A stretch of DNA of 64,000 bases from Rhynchospora pubera. Taxonomy: Eukaryota; Streptophyta; Magnoliopsida; Poales; Cyperaceae. How positions within the stretch are numbered: the stretch's first letter is position 1; every line of letters begins with the position of its first letter. Where the stretch lies: contig CM051459.1 in assembly GCA_028095005.1 (NCBI GenBank), positions 23,794,699 to 23,858,698 of the forward strand, read 5' to 3'. Position numbers and translations under genes: made by a program. Below, in pieces: positions 36,501 through 47,671 of this stretch. Below the pieces are notes generated by a model. It saw only the letters and a program-made list of their open reading frames with translations. It was not told where the DNA came from and ran no database searches.

Positions 36501-36708
36501 ATGTTGTATTTTATTATTTTTTTTTCTTTTCATTAACGATTCTCCAGAAAGAGAGAGGTACCTGAGCCAAAACTCCCCAAGGCAAGCTTGAGCCACGAAA
36601 GAAAGCAATAGCCTCGGAGCCATTAATCTTTCCGTCGCCATTCAAATCAGCTATGCGGAAGTAATTCTCATACACCTCCTTGTCTACTTCAATTAAGAAG
36701 CTCATCAT
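33583..36708 (-). CDS. Gene A: EH-EH-UIM-RING protein, putative endocytic E3 ubiquitin ligase (384 aa)
   Basis: Five exons close in frame: 36708-36562, 35825-35471, 35340-35164, 34876-34799 and 33980-33583 (1,155 bp), all with GT-AG introns. EH1 covers residues ~10-104, with a canonical EF loop DLNGDGKINGSE and Trp51 in the NPF-pocket position. EH2 covers ~126-218, with loops DKDRDGKITGEQ and DCDQDGNLTFVE and Trp174; both EH domains closely resemble plant AtEH/Pan1 endocytic proteins. A UIM-like helix, LEDEELQMAIKASIESA, lies at 228-244. The C-terminal C3HC4 RING has ligands Cys333, 336, 348, His350, Cys354, 357, 368, 371 and ends KLYAV, like XBAT35-type plant E3s. The domains imply binding of NPF-motif endocytic partners, ubiquitin and an E2. 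The combined function is inferred. Confidence 0.85.
34482..34640. mobile_element. Harbinger/Tourist-like MITE in gene A intron 4
   Basis: 159 bp, termini GGGGCTGTTTGGATTCCCC and GCAAACGGCTCC, 3-bp duplication AAA. It lies in the last intron of gene A, away from the splice sites, so the frame is unaffected. Confidence 0.88.
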
Positions 36709-36785
36709 ACTCAGAGTTCAAAAGAACATTGAAGAAATGAAAAAGGGACAAATAGGAGGATGCGTGGGAAGGAGGAGAGGGAGAG

Positions 36786-36795
36786 TTTATTATAT
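36786..36795 (-). promoter_or_regulatory. TATA box of gene A
   Basis: On the gene strand the sequence reads CCATATAATAAACTC followed by a CT-rich patch, about 80 bp before the ATG. It is collinear with the TATA box of gene C, which supports it. Confidence 0.6.
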
Positions 36796-37766
36796 GGAAC
36801 TAATTTAGTGGTTGATTAAAATATAAGTTAATTAATTACGAAGTGAAAGAAATTCAATGCCTCGATAGTGACTTTCAGTCTCTACGCGGGTCTTGTTTAG
36901 ACTTTTTGAGTGACAAATAGATGGCAACAATATTTTGGTAGGTTTCTGCACAGTTTCTAAAGAGAAATTGAACTACTGGAGATTATTAACTGGACAGGAC
37001 AGGAATTTCAACATATGTGGTGCTAAGCTATTCCAGGAAGACTTGAACGACTTGAGGTCGTTAATTATACTAGACAAAAGTTCTGAACATTTATGGCACT
37101 GATGTTGAAAATTCGTAAAGAGGAAATAAACTGGTTGCAACGTAGGTTGCTTCAGAAAATAGGTTTCCGAGGGAGAGAAGGATAGGCGTTTTACTGGTTC
37201 GTGTGAATTGTTTCCATCAATTTATTTAGTGCGCGTATTGCAATCTGCTACATAAGCACTAAGCAGCAGTATTTTTGAATCCAGAGCATCCAATCCTATC
37301 TCACACAAATCTTGATGCGATTGGACAGTTCAAGGATTGCAGGAGAGCCCAGAATATCTATAAAACATTTAATTTAAGGAATATAGATTGTTTGCATCAT
37401 GTGAACATGCAAACGAAAAACAAGTATGTACAGAAAGCGACCCAAATTTTGAACTGTCACGGAAGTAACGTATGATGTTGGGGGGAAAAAAAAACAGGGC
37501 ATGTTTCATTCCAAATTACCTAGGGGAGATTGATATACAAACCTTTTTTTAACACAAAACAGTAGTTTTCATAATAACGACCTCGAATGCGCCGCACCCC
37601 CCCCCCCCCCCCAACAACAACAACTTAAGAAAAATTAGATGTATTCTATTTTGCTTTCTTTTTGTTATTGTTCTCGTATGTTTTTTTTTTCCTTTTCTTT
37701 TCATTCTGCACACTATAAAAATATACATACAAGTACAAAAAGATGTCCTCAACCTTTATGAGGTGC
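36796..37766. other. Spacer between genes B and A
   Basis: Gene A promoter plus gene B 3' region. It is partly conserved with the spacer at 58850-59500. A run of 16 C lies at 37597-37612. Confidence 0.6.
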
Positions 37767-39169
37767 TCAAGTAGTAAACAGCTTAATGACAGAAACAATT
37801 TGACGGCAATTAGGGCATTGTGAATTAGACTCCATGATCCTCTCTAAACAGTCCATGCAACCTGACATGTGTCCACACGGCACACAGGCACTGTTGATTG
37901 GATTCTCACAACAGAAATTACAGGTTCCCAGATTGATGCCACTAGTACTTTCACCCAGCTCTGTACCAGAAGAAACTTCAATCCGACCAGTTGTGCTTGT
38001 AGTTGAGATGCTTAAACCTATTAAGAATTGCGCAACACATTAATAAATTAATTACAGGAACTGGTTGTTACAGGGACAGGTGACAATTTATAAGCAGATG
38101 ATCATGAGGAAATTTTGTTTCAAGATTATTTGAAAAATATGAAACTGCCGATAGCACTCTGGTTTTAATTAAACTAACATAATCATTTTTGACAGCTACA
38201 TGGTGATCTTCATATAAATAAACTGATGCTAGTTTGTCAAATTGGTCTGACTATATATTGAGGGTCTATAGTCAGATCAGTTAATTCAAAATTTACAATT
38301 GTGTTGCAAATAGTATTACCTCTTAGAAGGTCAGCAAGACGAAAACCAGAGACCGACTCAGACATAGCTGCTTCTATGGAGGCATTCATGGCAATATCAA
38401 GAGCCACATCATCATCATCATCTGCTTCATCAAAGGATGGTATTGATTGGATGGATGTATTGTTGGTGTTTTCATCTATGGAGGTACTATTTGCTATTTC
38501 ATCTCCATGGATTTGTGCTTGTGGGGCAGTTGATGATATTGGATCATTGTTGATTTCAGTATCCTCGTTTAAGGCAACCTAATTAAACGCATGAAGAACT
38601 TATCAAAGAGATATACATGAATTTATCACAAGAATGCCTTCAGCTGGAGACAGAATATGTAAGTTGTAAATATTGACATTTTTTCAAAAAAATAAATAAA
38701 TAAAAGGTGAACTTACTGGAACTAATTGAAGGGGCATCTCAGGAGCAGGGATCTCCATGCTCCATGGATCAGATAACACCTCGTGCACAATTTCAGGCGT
38801 CAGAGAAACACCTTCTTGTGAAAGCTTTATCAGCTTCAGAGCATTGAAAAAATCAGAGCGATCAATGAAGCCGCTTTCGTCTTGATTTACGAATTCCCAT
38901 ATCTGCATACACAAGGGAATATCATCATCATTCACACAATATATAGAATATAGAGATACATATTGTGACAGAAACATTGCATGAAAAACAGTAATTAACA
39001 CAGATATTCAGAAAAACTGTAATAAGAATAAATGACTTACTCTGACAAGGTCTATTTCTGGCAAATCAAATCTTTCAAAAAATGAGTTTGCCTCAGAAAT
39101 GCTAATGCTCCCGTTATGATCCAAATCTGCATCGTCAAAATAATTCTCAAATGCCTCCGGGTTAAACAT
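37767..39169 (-). CDS. Gene B: EH-UIM-RING protein, putative E3 ubiquitin ligase (274 aa)
   Basis: Four exons close in frame: 39169-39041, 38902-38717, 38578-38320 and 38017-37767 (825 bp), with consensus GT-AG sites (GTAAGT at the first two donors). One EH domain (residues ~1-100) has a canonical EF loop DLDHNGSISISE and the pocket Trp45. It ends with the EH-typical Pro-rich exit IPAPEMPLQ. An acidic stretch, EADDDDDVALDIAMNASIEA (156-175), is UIM-like. The RING ligands are Cys224, Cys227, Cys239, His241, Cys245, Cys248, Cys259, Cys262. It lacks the second EH domain and was probably an older duplicate of a gene A-like ancestor, or the ancestral shorter form. It is transcribed in the same direction, 1.06 kb upstream of gene A. 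Substrate is unknown; EH ligands would be NPF-containing endocytic proteins. Confidence 0.85.
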
Positions 39170-39259
39170 TTAGGATGAAGTCAACGACTCCCTCAAGTCA
39201 ATATATGCATGCACAACTACAAAATTAAGTACAAGCCTAAGCCAGAAAGACACAGATTC

Positions 39260-39266
39260 TTTTATA
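39260..39266 (-). promoter_or_regulatory. TATA box of gene B
   Basis: Reads AGTATAAAAGAATC on the gene strand, about 91-97 bp before the ATG. The same AGTATAAAAGA word stands at the same distance in gene C. Confidence 0.7.
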
Positions 39267-39424
39267 CTGTTCTTTTTTTCTCTTTTTTAGAAGCTTGGTA
39301 GTGGCTACCTAGAAATTCTCTTGTACTAGTTGGTAGGGCCATGTTATCATTTAATAATAATTAACACCTAGTGTCAATCTAAGTCGTCTCCCACTACAAC
39401 AAGGTTTGGATGGATGCCGTTATC

Positions 39425-39732
39425 CAGGAGTGTCAAACGTGCGAAACGGAAGCGGAATTGGTATGTTTCGTTTTCGTTCCGTTCCAGTAACTAAACAGAA
39501 ATCGTGTTTTGTTTATGTTCCATTTTTACGTAACAGAGTGAAATTAACTTTCCATTTCGGTTCCACGTCCATTTTTCTTTGCAAATTCCTTCTTTTGGGT
39601 GTTCCATCCCATAAAATGTTGTTCTGTTTCCGTTCTGTTTCTTAAAACGAAACCATTTTCCTCTCCGTTTTTGTTCCATTTCAGACGGAACAGAATGGAA
39701 AAGTGCAAAACGGCATGGTATTAACAGCCCTA
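39425..39732. mobile_element. hAT MITE upstream of gene B
   Basis: 308 bp, termini CAGGAGTGTCAA and TTAACAGCCCTA (imperfect inverted repeat), flanked by the perfect 8-bp duplication CCGTTATC (39417-39424 and 39733-39740). The interior is rich in GTTTCGTTTTCGTTCCG-type sequence and folds back on itself. Confidence 0.9.
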
Positions 39733-39850
39733 CCGTTATCTCACCTCATTATCCTATTTTTCATCTTTCACCAGGGACGTATTACCTTATGTACATCTTA
39801 ATGTAATACAAAATATCGTAGTGGTTATGATCATTCGAAAAATCATATTA

Positions 39851-40018
39851 GGGGCTGTTTGGATCCCATGGGGATTTTGGGGAATTTCATCTTCCTACCA
39901 TAAATTTATTATAAACAATCTAAACTCTTCACAAAATTACACACTTCCCAATAAATTTATTCCTAGGAATTTCAACTTCTCCAAATTTCCCAAATTCCTA
40001 AGCGATCCAAACGGCCTC
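39851..40018. mobile_element. Harbinger/Tourist-like MITE
   Basis: 168 bp, termini GGGGCTGTTTGGATCCC and GATCCAAACGGCCTC, 3-bp duplication TTA. It is the closest relative of the elements at 34482 and 43827. Confidence 0.9.
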
Positions 40019-40193
40019 TTAGTGACGCTCTTCAAATCCTAAAATTTTGTATTATTTTGACCAGATGTTTTCACAACGTAAGTTGCAATTTATTTTAACT
40101 TAACTGTAAGGACGTTTTTGTAGTCAATAATTGTACTTTCTCATGCTTAATGCGAGCAATAACCTACCTGATAGCAGAAAAGAGAAAACTTAT

Positions 40194-40381
40194 GGCTCCG
40201 TTTGGATGGCTTCTTCCCGGAATAAGGAATAAGGAATAACCACTTTTTACAATAAATTTATTTCTAACCATCCAAACTCTTCACAAAAGTTACACACTTC
40301 CCAATAAATTTACCCCTTTCCAATAAATTTCTTCCCTTCTTCCTTCTTCCTACCTTATTCTCAACGCATCCAAACGGAGCC
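40194..40381. mobile_element. Harbinger/Tourist-like MITE
   Basis: 188 bp, termini GGCTCCGTTTGGATGG and ATCCAAACGGAGCC, 3-bp duplication TAT. Confidence 0.92.
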
Positions 40382-40702
40382 TATACGAAATAATTTTATT
40401 GTATAAAGATTACCACATCCGTCATAAGCTGTTGTAATATCCAGTCAAAAAAGATTGAGCAAGTCAACTCTGATCATAGAAATAAAGAATATCTTACGTC
40501 ATTTGTTGGGTCATCACCAAATTGCAAGGAAACAAATGCCCTGTATTAATTAGATCTGGATGGATTGTATCTAGAGACTGAGTAACCAATTATATCTAAC
40601 GAAAAAAAGTAACCAATTATATTAGATCAGTCATGACTACAGCTTTCCTGACGCACCGCACCCATCAAGCACCAAAATATATATATATAGAGAGAGAGAG
40701 AA
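40382..40702. other. Intergenic DNA ending in a TA/GA microsatellite
   Basis: No gene seen. 40678-40700 is TA then GA repeat, directly before the first foldback element. Confidence 0.5.
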
Positions 40703-41101
40703 ATTGGCTAAAGTATACTCCAGCATACGGATCAAACTCGTATGCTAGAGTCGTTTCTGAAAATATAAAATTCAAACAGTCGATCCAAACCGTTCAAGTT
40801 GTTCTCCATGTAAAAATATCTTTCAAGTCCAAATTTTATATTTTTTCAATTTTTTTTGCTATATATTATGCTATTTTCAAATTGAAGGGCCAGAAATACT
40901 CCTTTACAATTCTTTTACAATGTTTTTTTAAAATAACATAATATATATTAAAAAAATTCGAAAAAATATAAATTTTAGTTTCCAAGGAGATTTCAATATG
41001 AAGAACAATTTGAAAGTTTCGGATCGACTGTATGCATTTTAGATTGTGAGAAACGACTCCAGCATACGGGCTATCTATATGCTGGAGTATACTTTAGCCA
41101 A

Positions 41102-41102
<1 letters not shown>
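40703..41102. mobile_element. Foldback MITE 1 in TA repeat
   Basis: 400 bp. The left end ATTGGCTAAAGTATACTCC is inverted at the right end (GGAGTATACTTTAGCCAAT) and pairing continues through both arms. The core has ATCCAAACCGTTCAAG and AAATTTTATATTTTTTC. TA repeats lie on both sides. Confidence 0.88.

Positions 41103-41156
<54 letters not shown>
41103..41156. repeat. TA microsatellite
   Basis: About 50 bp of (TA)n between foldback elements 1 and 2. Confidence 0.95.
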
Positions 41157-41161
<5 letters not shown>

Positions 41162-41548
41162 GCTAACGTGCCATCGATGACACGGAGGGTCCCGTGCCAT
41201 CAAGTCATTTTTCGAGATCCAAAATTCAAATGGTCAATCCAAACCGTTCAAGTTGTTCTCCATATTGAAATATCTTTGGAGACCAAATTTTATATTTTTT
41301 CGAATTTTTTTGCTATTTATTATGATATTTTTAAAAACATTATGATTAGAGTATTTCAGGACCTCCAATTTGAAAATATCATAATAAATATCAAAAAATT
41401 CGAAAAAATATAAAAGTTGGTCTCGAAAGGTATTTCAATATTTTGATCAACTTGAACGGTTTGGATCGATCGTTTGACTTTTGAATTTCGAAAAAACGAG
41501 TTGATAGAAAATTGATGGCACGTGCCATCGATGGCGCATTAGCCATTC
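41157..41548. mobile_element. Foldback MITE 2 in TA repeat
   Basis: 392 bp, ends GAATGGCTAACGTGCCATCG and CGATGGCGCATTAGCCATTC. The core is shared with MITE 1 (ATCCAAACCGTTCAAGTTGT) while the terminal arm sequence differs. Confidence 0.88.
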
Positions 41549-41550
41549 TC

Positions 41551-41589
<39 letters not shown>

Positions 41590-41590
41590 G

Positions 41591-41978
41591 ATTGCTAAAA
41601 TGCTATGCAATGGCTTTCATGTTACGGATTCGTTCTTGAATTTCATGTTTCAAACAACCGATCCAAACCGTTCATTATCTTCTACATACTGAAATCTCAT
41701 TAGAAATCAAATTTTACATTTTTAAAAATTTTTTTACTATTTTTCTCAGATTTTTCAAAATACTTAATCTAATAAATTCTGGACCCTTCAATAATAATGA
41801 TTTTCAAAAATTTGAGAAAAATAGTAAAAAAATTTAAAAAAATGTAAAATTTGGTTTATAATAAGATTTCAATATGTAGAAGATAATGAACGGTTTGGAT
41901 CAGTTATTTGAAGCATAAAATGCAAGAACGAATCCGTAGCACGAAGACCATCCGTACTATGCATAGCATTTTAGCAAT
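41591..41978. mobile_element. Foldback MITE 3 in TA/GA repeat
   Basis: 388 bp, ends ATTGCTAAAATGCTATGCA and TGCATAGCATTTTAGCAAT. The core is related but more diverged (CCGATCCAAACCGTTCAT). Confidence 0.88.
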
Positions 41979-41990
41979 TCTATATATATA

Positions 41991-42368
41991 TATAGATAGC
42001 CCGTATGCTGGAGTCGTTTCTCACAATCTAAAATGCATACAGTCGATCCTAAGCTTTCAAATTGTTCTCCATATTGAAATCTCCTAAGAAACTAAAATTT
42101 ATATTTTTTCGAATTTTTTTACTATATATTATGCTATTTTAAAAAAACATTGTAAAAGAGTTGTAAAGGAGTATTTCTGGCCCTTCAATTTGAAAATAGC
42201 ATAATATATAGCAAAAAAATTCGAAAAAATATAAAATTTGGTCTTGAAGGATATTTTTACATGGATAAACAACTTGAATGGTTTGGATTGACTGTTTGAA
42301 TTTTAGATTTTCAGAAACGACTCTAGCATACGGGTTTGATCCGTATGCTGGAGTATACTTTAGCCAAT
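41991..42368. mobile_element. Foldback MITE 4, inverted copy of MITE 1, one end truncated
   Basis: Starts GATAGCCCGTATGCTGGAG and ends ATACTTTAGCCAAT. It is an opposite-orientation copy of MITE 1 lacking the outer ~25 bp at its left end, where TA repeat adjoins. Confidence 0.85.
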
Positions 42369-42387
42369 CTCTATATATATAGTGAAT

Positions 42388-42768
42388 TGATAAAATACAC
42401 TCTGGTGTATGGATCGTCTCCCGTACACTAGAGTTGTTTATGAAATTCAAAAATCAAACAGTCGATCTGAACCGTTCAAGTTATTCTCCATATTGAAAAA
42501 CTCTCGGAGACCAAATTTTACCATTTTTCGAATTTTTTTGCTATTATGATATTTTCAAAAAATACTACAATTGGAGTATTTCAGGCCCTCCAATTTGAAA
42601 ATATCATAATATATAGCAAAAAAATTCGAAAAAATATAAAATTTGGTCTCCGAGAGTTTTTCAATATGGAGAACAAGTTGAACGGTTCAAATCGACCGTT
42701 TTATTTTTAGATTTCAAAAACGACTCTGGTGTACGAGGACGATCCGTACACCAGAGTGTATTTTATCA
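42388..42768. mobile_element. Foldback MITE 5 in TA repeat
   Basis: 381 bp, ends TGATAAAATACACTCTGG and CCAGAGTGTATTTTATCA, core shared with MITEs 1, 2 and 4. A TA repeat follows at 42775-42790. Confidence 0.88.
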
Positions 42769-42790
42769 CCCCTCTATATATATATATATA

Positions 42791-43826
42791 TTAGTAAAAA
42801 TTGAATAGATAAAATGTAATCGTGTATGTTCCCTGTATAGAACAGACACTCAGATTTTATAAGAAAAGATGTGTCATGCTTTTTATATCTCAGTACATAT
42901 TTAATAAGAACATGAGCTGACCGTAATATACAATCCTCTCAGCATTTTATTTTCTTAAATAAAGTCTCAAACTCCCATGCAATCATTAACCACGGCAAAT
43001 CAAAATAGTGTTCTAATTGACAGTACTCCTGCTGACAAAGGAAAAGAAAGTAGAAAACGTCACTAGAGGTGTTGAAACATGAGAAAGGAAATTAAAAGAT
43101 TGCCCTCAAAGCTTGTTGTAAAATGTAAAATCATCACTAATCACATTTATTGTAAAATAGATCTTGTATTTAAGGGTAAAAGGTTATTTTCATTTTTTTA
43201 GAAATACCGTTAATTAGAGGTAAAGGTACACAAAGCAACGGTATAATAGGTATCCTATCAAGCTGTAATATACTCAGAATCCAGGAATAAATAAAAACTT
43301 TCTTATGGATGTCAAAAGAATAAAAAAGTTAAGAACTTAAAATTCATCACTGTTACAACAAGAGGAACAATATGGAAAGAATTGCTTAACGAATTTAAAA
43401 CTGAACTAAATGTACAGTATGTACTACCAGATATAGACCGCAGCATGTCTCTGTCCATAACAGGATGTCCCAATAATGGAGAACATTATCTTTCCTTACA
43501 AGTTTTATGTGTAACCATGTGTAACAAATGGGTGTAGCAAGGTCACACAACTCACCACACAATCTGACTATTTAGAGTTGAGGCCATAATGTCCAGTTGA
43601 CTAGTTCTCATTTCATCACTGGTCTTGGTCGCTTTTAAGAGAGGATTAATTTATCGCCTAGTTAATTAAAAAGACCAAAAGACTTGTATAAGTGGTGCAA
43701 CTCGGAACGTCCGGAACCATTCTTTCCCCCTTGATAGGGACCACTTTCTAGAAGTGAAAGACTCCGTGTTTGCATTCTAACTGGAATTGATTTATTAACT
43801 TGTTCTCCTTAAATAAAAATTACATG
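42791..43826. other. AT-rich intergenic DNA, no feature seen
   Basis: No gene, terminal repeat or RNA was recognised. Confidence 0.35.
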
Positions 43827-43994
43827 GGGGCCGTTTGGATTCCCATGGGATTTTGGAGAATTTCATCTTCCTACCATAAATTTATTATAAACAATCCAAA
43901 CTCTTCACAAAATTACACACTTCCCAATAAATTTATTCCTAGGAATTGTAACTTCTCCAAATTTTCCAAATTCCTAAGCGACCCAAACGGCCCC
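43827..43994. mobile_element. Harbinger/Tourist-like MITE
   Basis: 168 bp, termini GGGGCCGTTTGGATTCCCA and CCCAAACGGCCCC, 3-bp duplication ATG. Nearly identical in plan to 39851-40018. Confidence 0.92.
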
Positions 43995-44375
43995 ATGATT
44001 AATTCTGAAATTGAGAGAGAACCCTTTTTAAAATTAAAATTGTTTTTTTCATGACTAAAAAAATGAAAAATAAATATTTCTGTATTTAATTTTGATGCGC
44101 AGCTCGAATTATGTTGTTTGAATGACAATGTAAATATTGAAAATTGAGATCTGAAAATATTGAAATTGAGATATGAAACTGTATATATATTGAGCGATAG
44201 GCCGATAAACCATAGCATATCACTGAGTATTATCACAAATGTAACTTCAGATCAGCAACTATTATCACCTTGACTGAACCAACAATATTTTTACTCATAA
44301 GGGGAAAAAAACTAAAACTTATTCCAAAATGTTTTTTTATTCTAATCCAAAAAATATATATATCCAGGAAACCTG

Positions 44376-44650
44376 CACTACCAGAAATTTTGCCATGTTG
44401 AAACTGTTAATAAAAGGAATTTGCAACAGGTATGACTCGTTACAGAAGAACCCGTTGCAGATTATTTTGCAACGGTTTTTATGTAAACACCAAAAGCCTA
44501 TGATTTTGCAACGGTTTTTACACTAAATTGTTTCAGAAAGTATGATTTTGTAACGGTTTCCAGAAAAAAAATACCGTTTCAAATGATTTTAAAATAAAAA
44601 AGTAATATTCTGGCGCATGCCTTTTTGAAACGGTTTCTTGATAACAACAT
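44376..44650 (+). mobile_element. CACTA left-end fragment (TTGCAACGG type)
   Basis: Starts CACTACCAGAAATTTTGCC, followed by repeated TTTTGCAACGGTTTTT-like subterminal motifs to ~44645. No matching right end was found, so it is a truncated end. Confidence 0.7.
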
Positions 44651-45329
44651 GTGATCCTCATGCCAATAGATGCACAAATACAGTGCTATTTTTTTAAGGT
44701 TTCTGCACATTCTTCTGCTATAAAGATCCTCGTATGTAGATCAATCACCACTAGACTGATACAGCAGCAGCAAACCTCAGAAAAAAATTAAACGTTATAG
44801 GTAACATGACCTGAATCCAAAAATGTACACCCCGAAAAAGGAAGTGTGTTTTGGGTTGTTGCCTGCAAGAAATGCATCAGTATCACAAGGTGGTACAATA
44901 GATCTAACAAACTTGTAAAATACAAAAATTATCTCAATTTAGTATTGTTTGTTTATCGATAATAAGAGACCATAACTTAAAGCAGAATGGAAGTTGCCAC
45001 AGTTACAAATTAATAAATCCTGTAAAATTAGAAGAAAGTATATGAGCAGTCAGCAGTTGCAGTATGCGAACAGGTAAAACCATACCAGCATTGACAAGCA
45101 GAACGATAATAGAGCTAATTGTTAAGGATCAGAAGGCTTCCAGGCAACAGACCAACTAGGGGCACTAAAGGAAAAAATAATGAAGTTTGTACTATGGTAA
45201 TGGAATCCCATCCCTAGAGATTCAACATATTATCTTGCTGCAAGTATTCACTCATGTAATGTAAGTCGTAGATGATTAATCGAAAATGACAATATAAATC
45301 AACAACCTAGTTTGCATAATATTCCTTGC
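44651..45329. other. Intergenic DNA, no feature seen
   Basis: No gene or repeat termini were recognised. Confidence 0.35.
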
Positions 45330-45419
45330 AGACCACATGATCATCTTTAATTAATCAATCATTTCAATTTGAATATGCTCTCTTCTTAGCTGGTGATAAA
45401 CAAGTATTTAACCTCTGTT

Positions 45420-46150
45420 CACTACAGGAAAGTGAAGCAGTTGCATGGGCTGGTTTCATCTGCAGCACTGATGCAACATGTGTTCTGCATCAGCTATATG
45501 GATGCAATTTGGCCGATGCAATTTGTTTCCTTGTAAATGCTCGATTGCATGGGCATTTCATTTGCATGGGCGTTTTTATTTGCATCAGTTAAACTGATGC
45601 AATGTTGCATGGGCATAACAGATGCAACTGATGTGTTTTGCATGGGTTTTGTCGGATGCAAATGATTCCATTTGCATCCTCTCTACTGAAGCACTTGACT
45701 TCTTTTGTAAGAGTTAGACACATGCGATTGATAGTTTTTGCATTCGTTTTGTTGAGGCAATTGATTGCTTTTGCATGGAATTAGTTCATGCAACTAACAT
45801 CTTTTGCATATGTTATACCTATGTAACTGACTTCTTTTGCATGGACTTACCGGCTCGATGTACTTCTTTTGCATCTGTCCTTGTGATGCAAATAGAGTAT
45901 TTGACATGGACTTAACGGATGCGACTGATTTCTTTTGCATCTAGTAATAATTTATTTAAGCATGGACTTAGCTGATGCAATCAGTTGTTTTGCATTCATC
46001 CCTTTGATGCAATTGGACTATTTTGCTTGGAATTAGCTGATGTAAGTAAATTCTTTTGCATGTGTTCATATGATGTAATTGACTCATTTTGCATATGTTC
46101 TCACGATACAACCAAATTCTCTTTTTAAATGCCATTGATTTATTTTGCAT
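45420..46150 (+). mobile_element. CACTA left end with GATGCAA/TTTTGCAT array
   Basis: Starts CACTACAGGAAAGTGAAGC. Up to ~46150 the sequence is an array of TTTTGCATGG alternating with TGATGCAA, spaced roughly every 20-40 bp, typical of transposase-binding subterminal repeats of CACTA elements. The right end was not identified; by comparison with the paralogous segment the inserted DNA runs to about 50205. Confidence 0.7.
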
Positions 46151-47294
46151 GCTCTATAATATAAACATTTATATTAATTGTCTTATTAATTGTGACGAAT
46201 ATCATGTAAATAACATCCAACAAAAAAATTATTTTATAACACATAACGCAATCATCATATCCCAAATAAACCATATAACTACAAACAATATATAATTTAT
46301 TAGAATTACCACACAAATATTCAAATATCAGCCCACATTCATAAAAAGAAATATAAATCAAATCTACCACCAAATCCAAAATAATAACAATCACCAAGCT
46401 AATAATTACATCAAGTTGCGAACGATTTTTTTCGTGGGACATTTTTTCGCTTAATCGTTGTATATCCCTATTCTTTTATATTTTGCCATAGTTTGGTCCT
46501 CTCCTCTAAACACTACATCAGTCTGATTCATAAAATATAAATATAAATATTTGATTAAACTGTCTTTCAAGAACTAGAATTATTTCAAAAACACTAAAGT
46601 CGCTTTCATCATATTTTATATTTTAATTTTAACTAGATAAACTAAGGTACAAAATTTGTATACAATAAAATTACCCCTTTAATAAGATATTAACATCTAT
46701 ATTATGGACTAGGAAGAAGAAATGTGGAGCATGAATTTGACAATATAGTTACTCTCCATACATAGCACTCGTCGTCGTCATCATGGTCACCGTCAATACC
46801 ATCACATAACATGCTCTAACTCTTTTATTCTGCAAAATAAAAGTTTAAAACTAAAAATTAGAATAAACACTTTTCCAAATGAAATCGCTATCCATGTAAT
46901 AATAATTGTAAATTATAAAGAATTAGTATGGACTACACATATTCGCCAAGTAATTTATTTTAAGACTCAAAACCTTATAGAACTGGAAAAAAATAAGTTA
47001 TACCAATGACATTTTTTAAATAAGAGCACAATAGAGAAATTAGTTATCTAAATTGAATTATAATTTATTTTCACTTAGCGTGAACTACAGTCTAGGGAGA
47101 AACAAAGAATGATATTTAGAAATGGAGAATGGAGAAATAAATAAAACGAATAAACAATCGATCGAAAGCAAAAAATATTGAAAAAAAAAGAACTCAAAAT
47201 CAGAAATAACGAAAGGGATGAAAGAAATGCATTGCTACCTGACGAATGAATAGGGCAAAGAGAGGGAATAGATATATGAAAGGATATTATATTG
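46151..47294. other. AT-rich interior of the inserted DNA
   Basis: No coding region recognised. Confidence 0.35.
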
Positions 47295-47452
47295 GGGTGC
47301 GTTTGGATCGTTGGAAGAAAGAAGAAGAAGAAGGAAGAAGAAGAAAAAAAAATTATAAGCAATCCAAACTCTTCACAAAATTACACACTTCCCAATATTT
47401 CTTCCCACTTCTTCCCTTCTTCCCTTCTTCCCACACCTATCCAAACGCACCC
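47295..47452. mobile_element. Harbinger/Tourist-like MITE (GGGTGCGTTTGG type)
   Basis: 158 bp, termini GGGTGCGTTTGGATCG and ATCCAAACGCACCC, 3-bp duplication TTG. Closest to 6066-6222. Confidence 0.92.
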
Positions 47453-47671
47453 TTGGAAAGCCAGTGAGCAATGGAACCTAGTTATATTTTTTTATTTTAT
47501 TTTGTAATTACTTATTAGGCTGCTTGTGTAATAAATGTCACGTACCAAATTTTATATAAATTGGCGCAGCATTAATATTCCTTCTTATTTTATCAGCCAA
47601 ATAAAAAAAGAGATGGAAAGTATATGGAATGGGAAGTATATAAGAGGAAACAAATCGGTAAAAATAATCAA

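Larger units (their letters stand above)
33030..37960. repeat. Segmental duplication, copy 1
   Basis: Collinear with 45330-59710. Matches include the gene 3' flank (CTGGTGATATGCATG here, CTGGTGATAAACAAG at 45391), all gene A exons except exon 3, the spacer TTAATTATACTAGACAAAAG at ~37055 (TTAACTATACTAGACGAAAG at ~58898), the C-rich tract, and the RING exon of gene B. Confidence 0.8.

Noticed and set aside
43913..44236. 107-codon minus-strand frame
   Set aside because: It runs through a Harbinger-like MITE (43827-43994) and AT-rich flank, and similar frames appear in other MITE copies.
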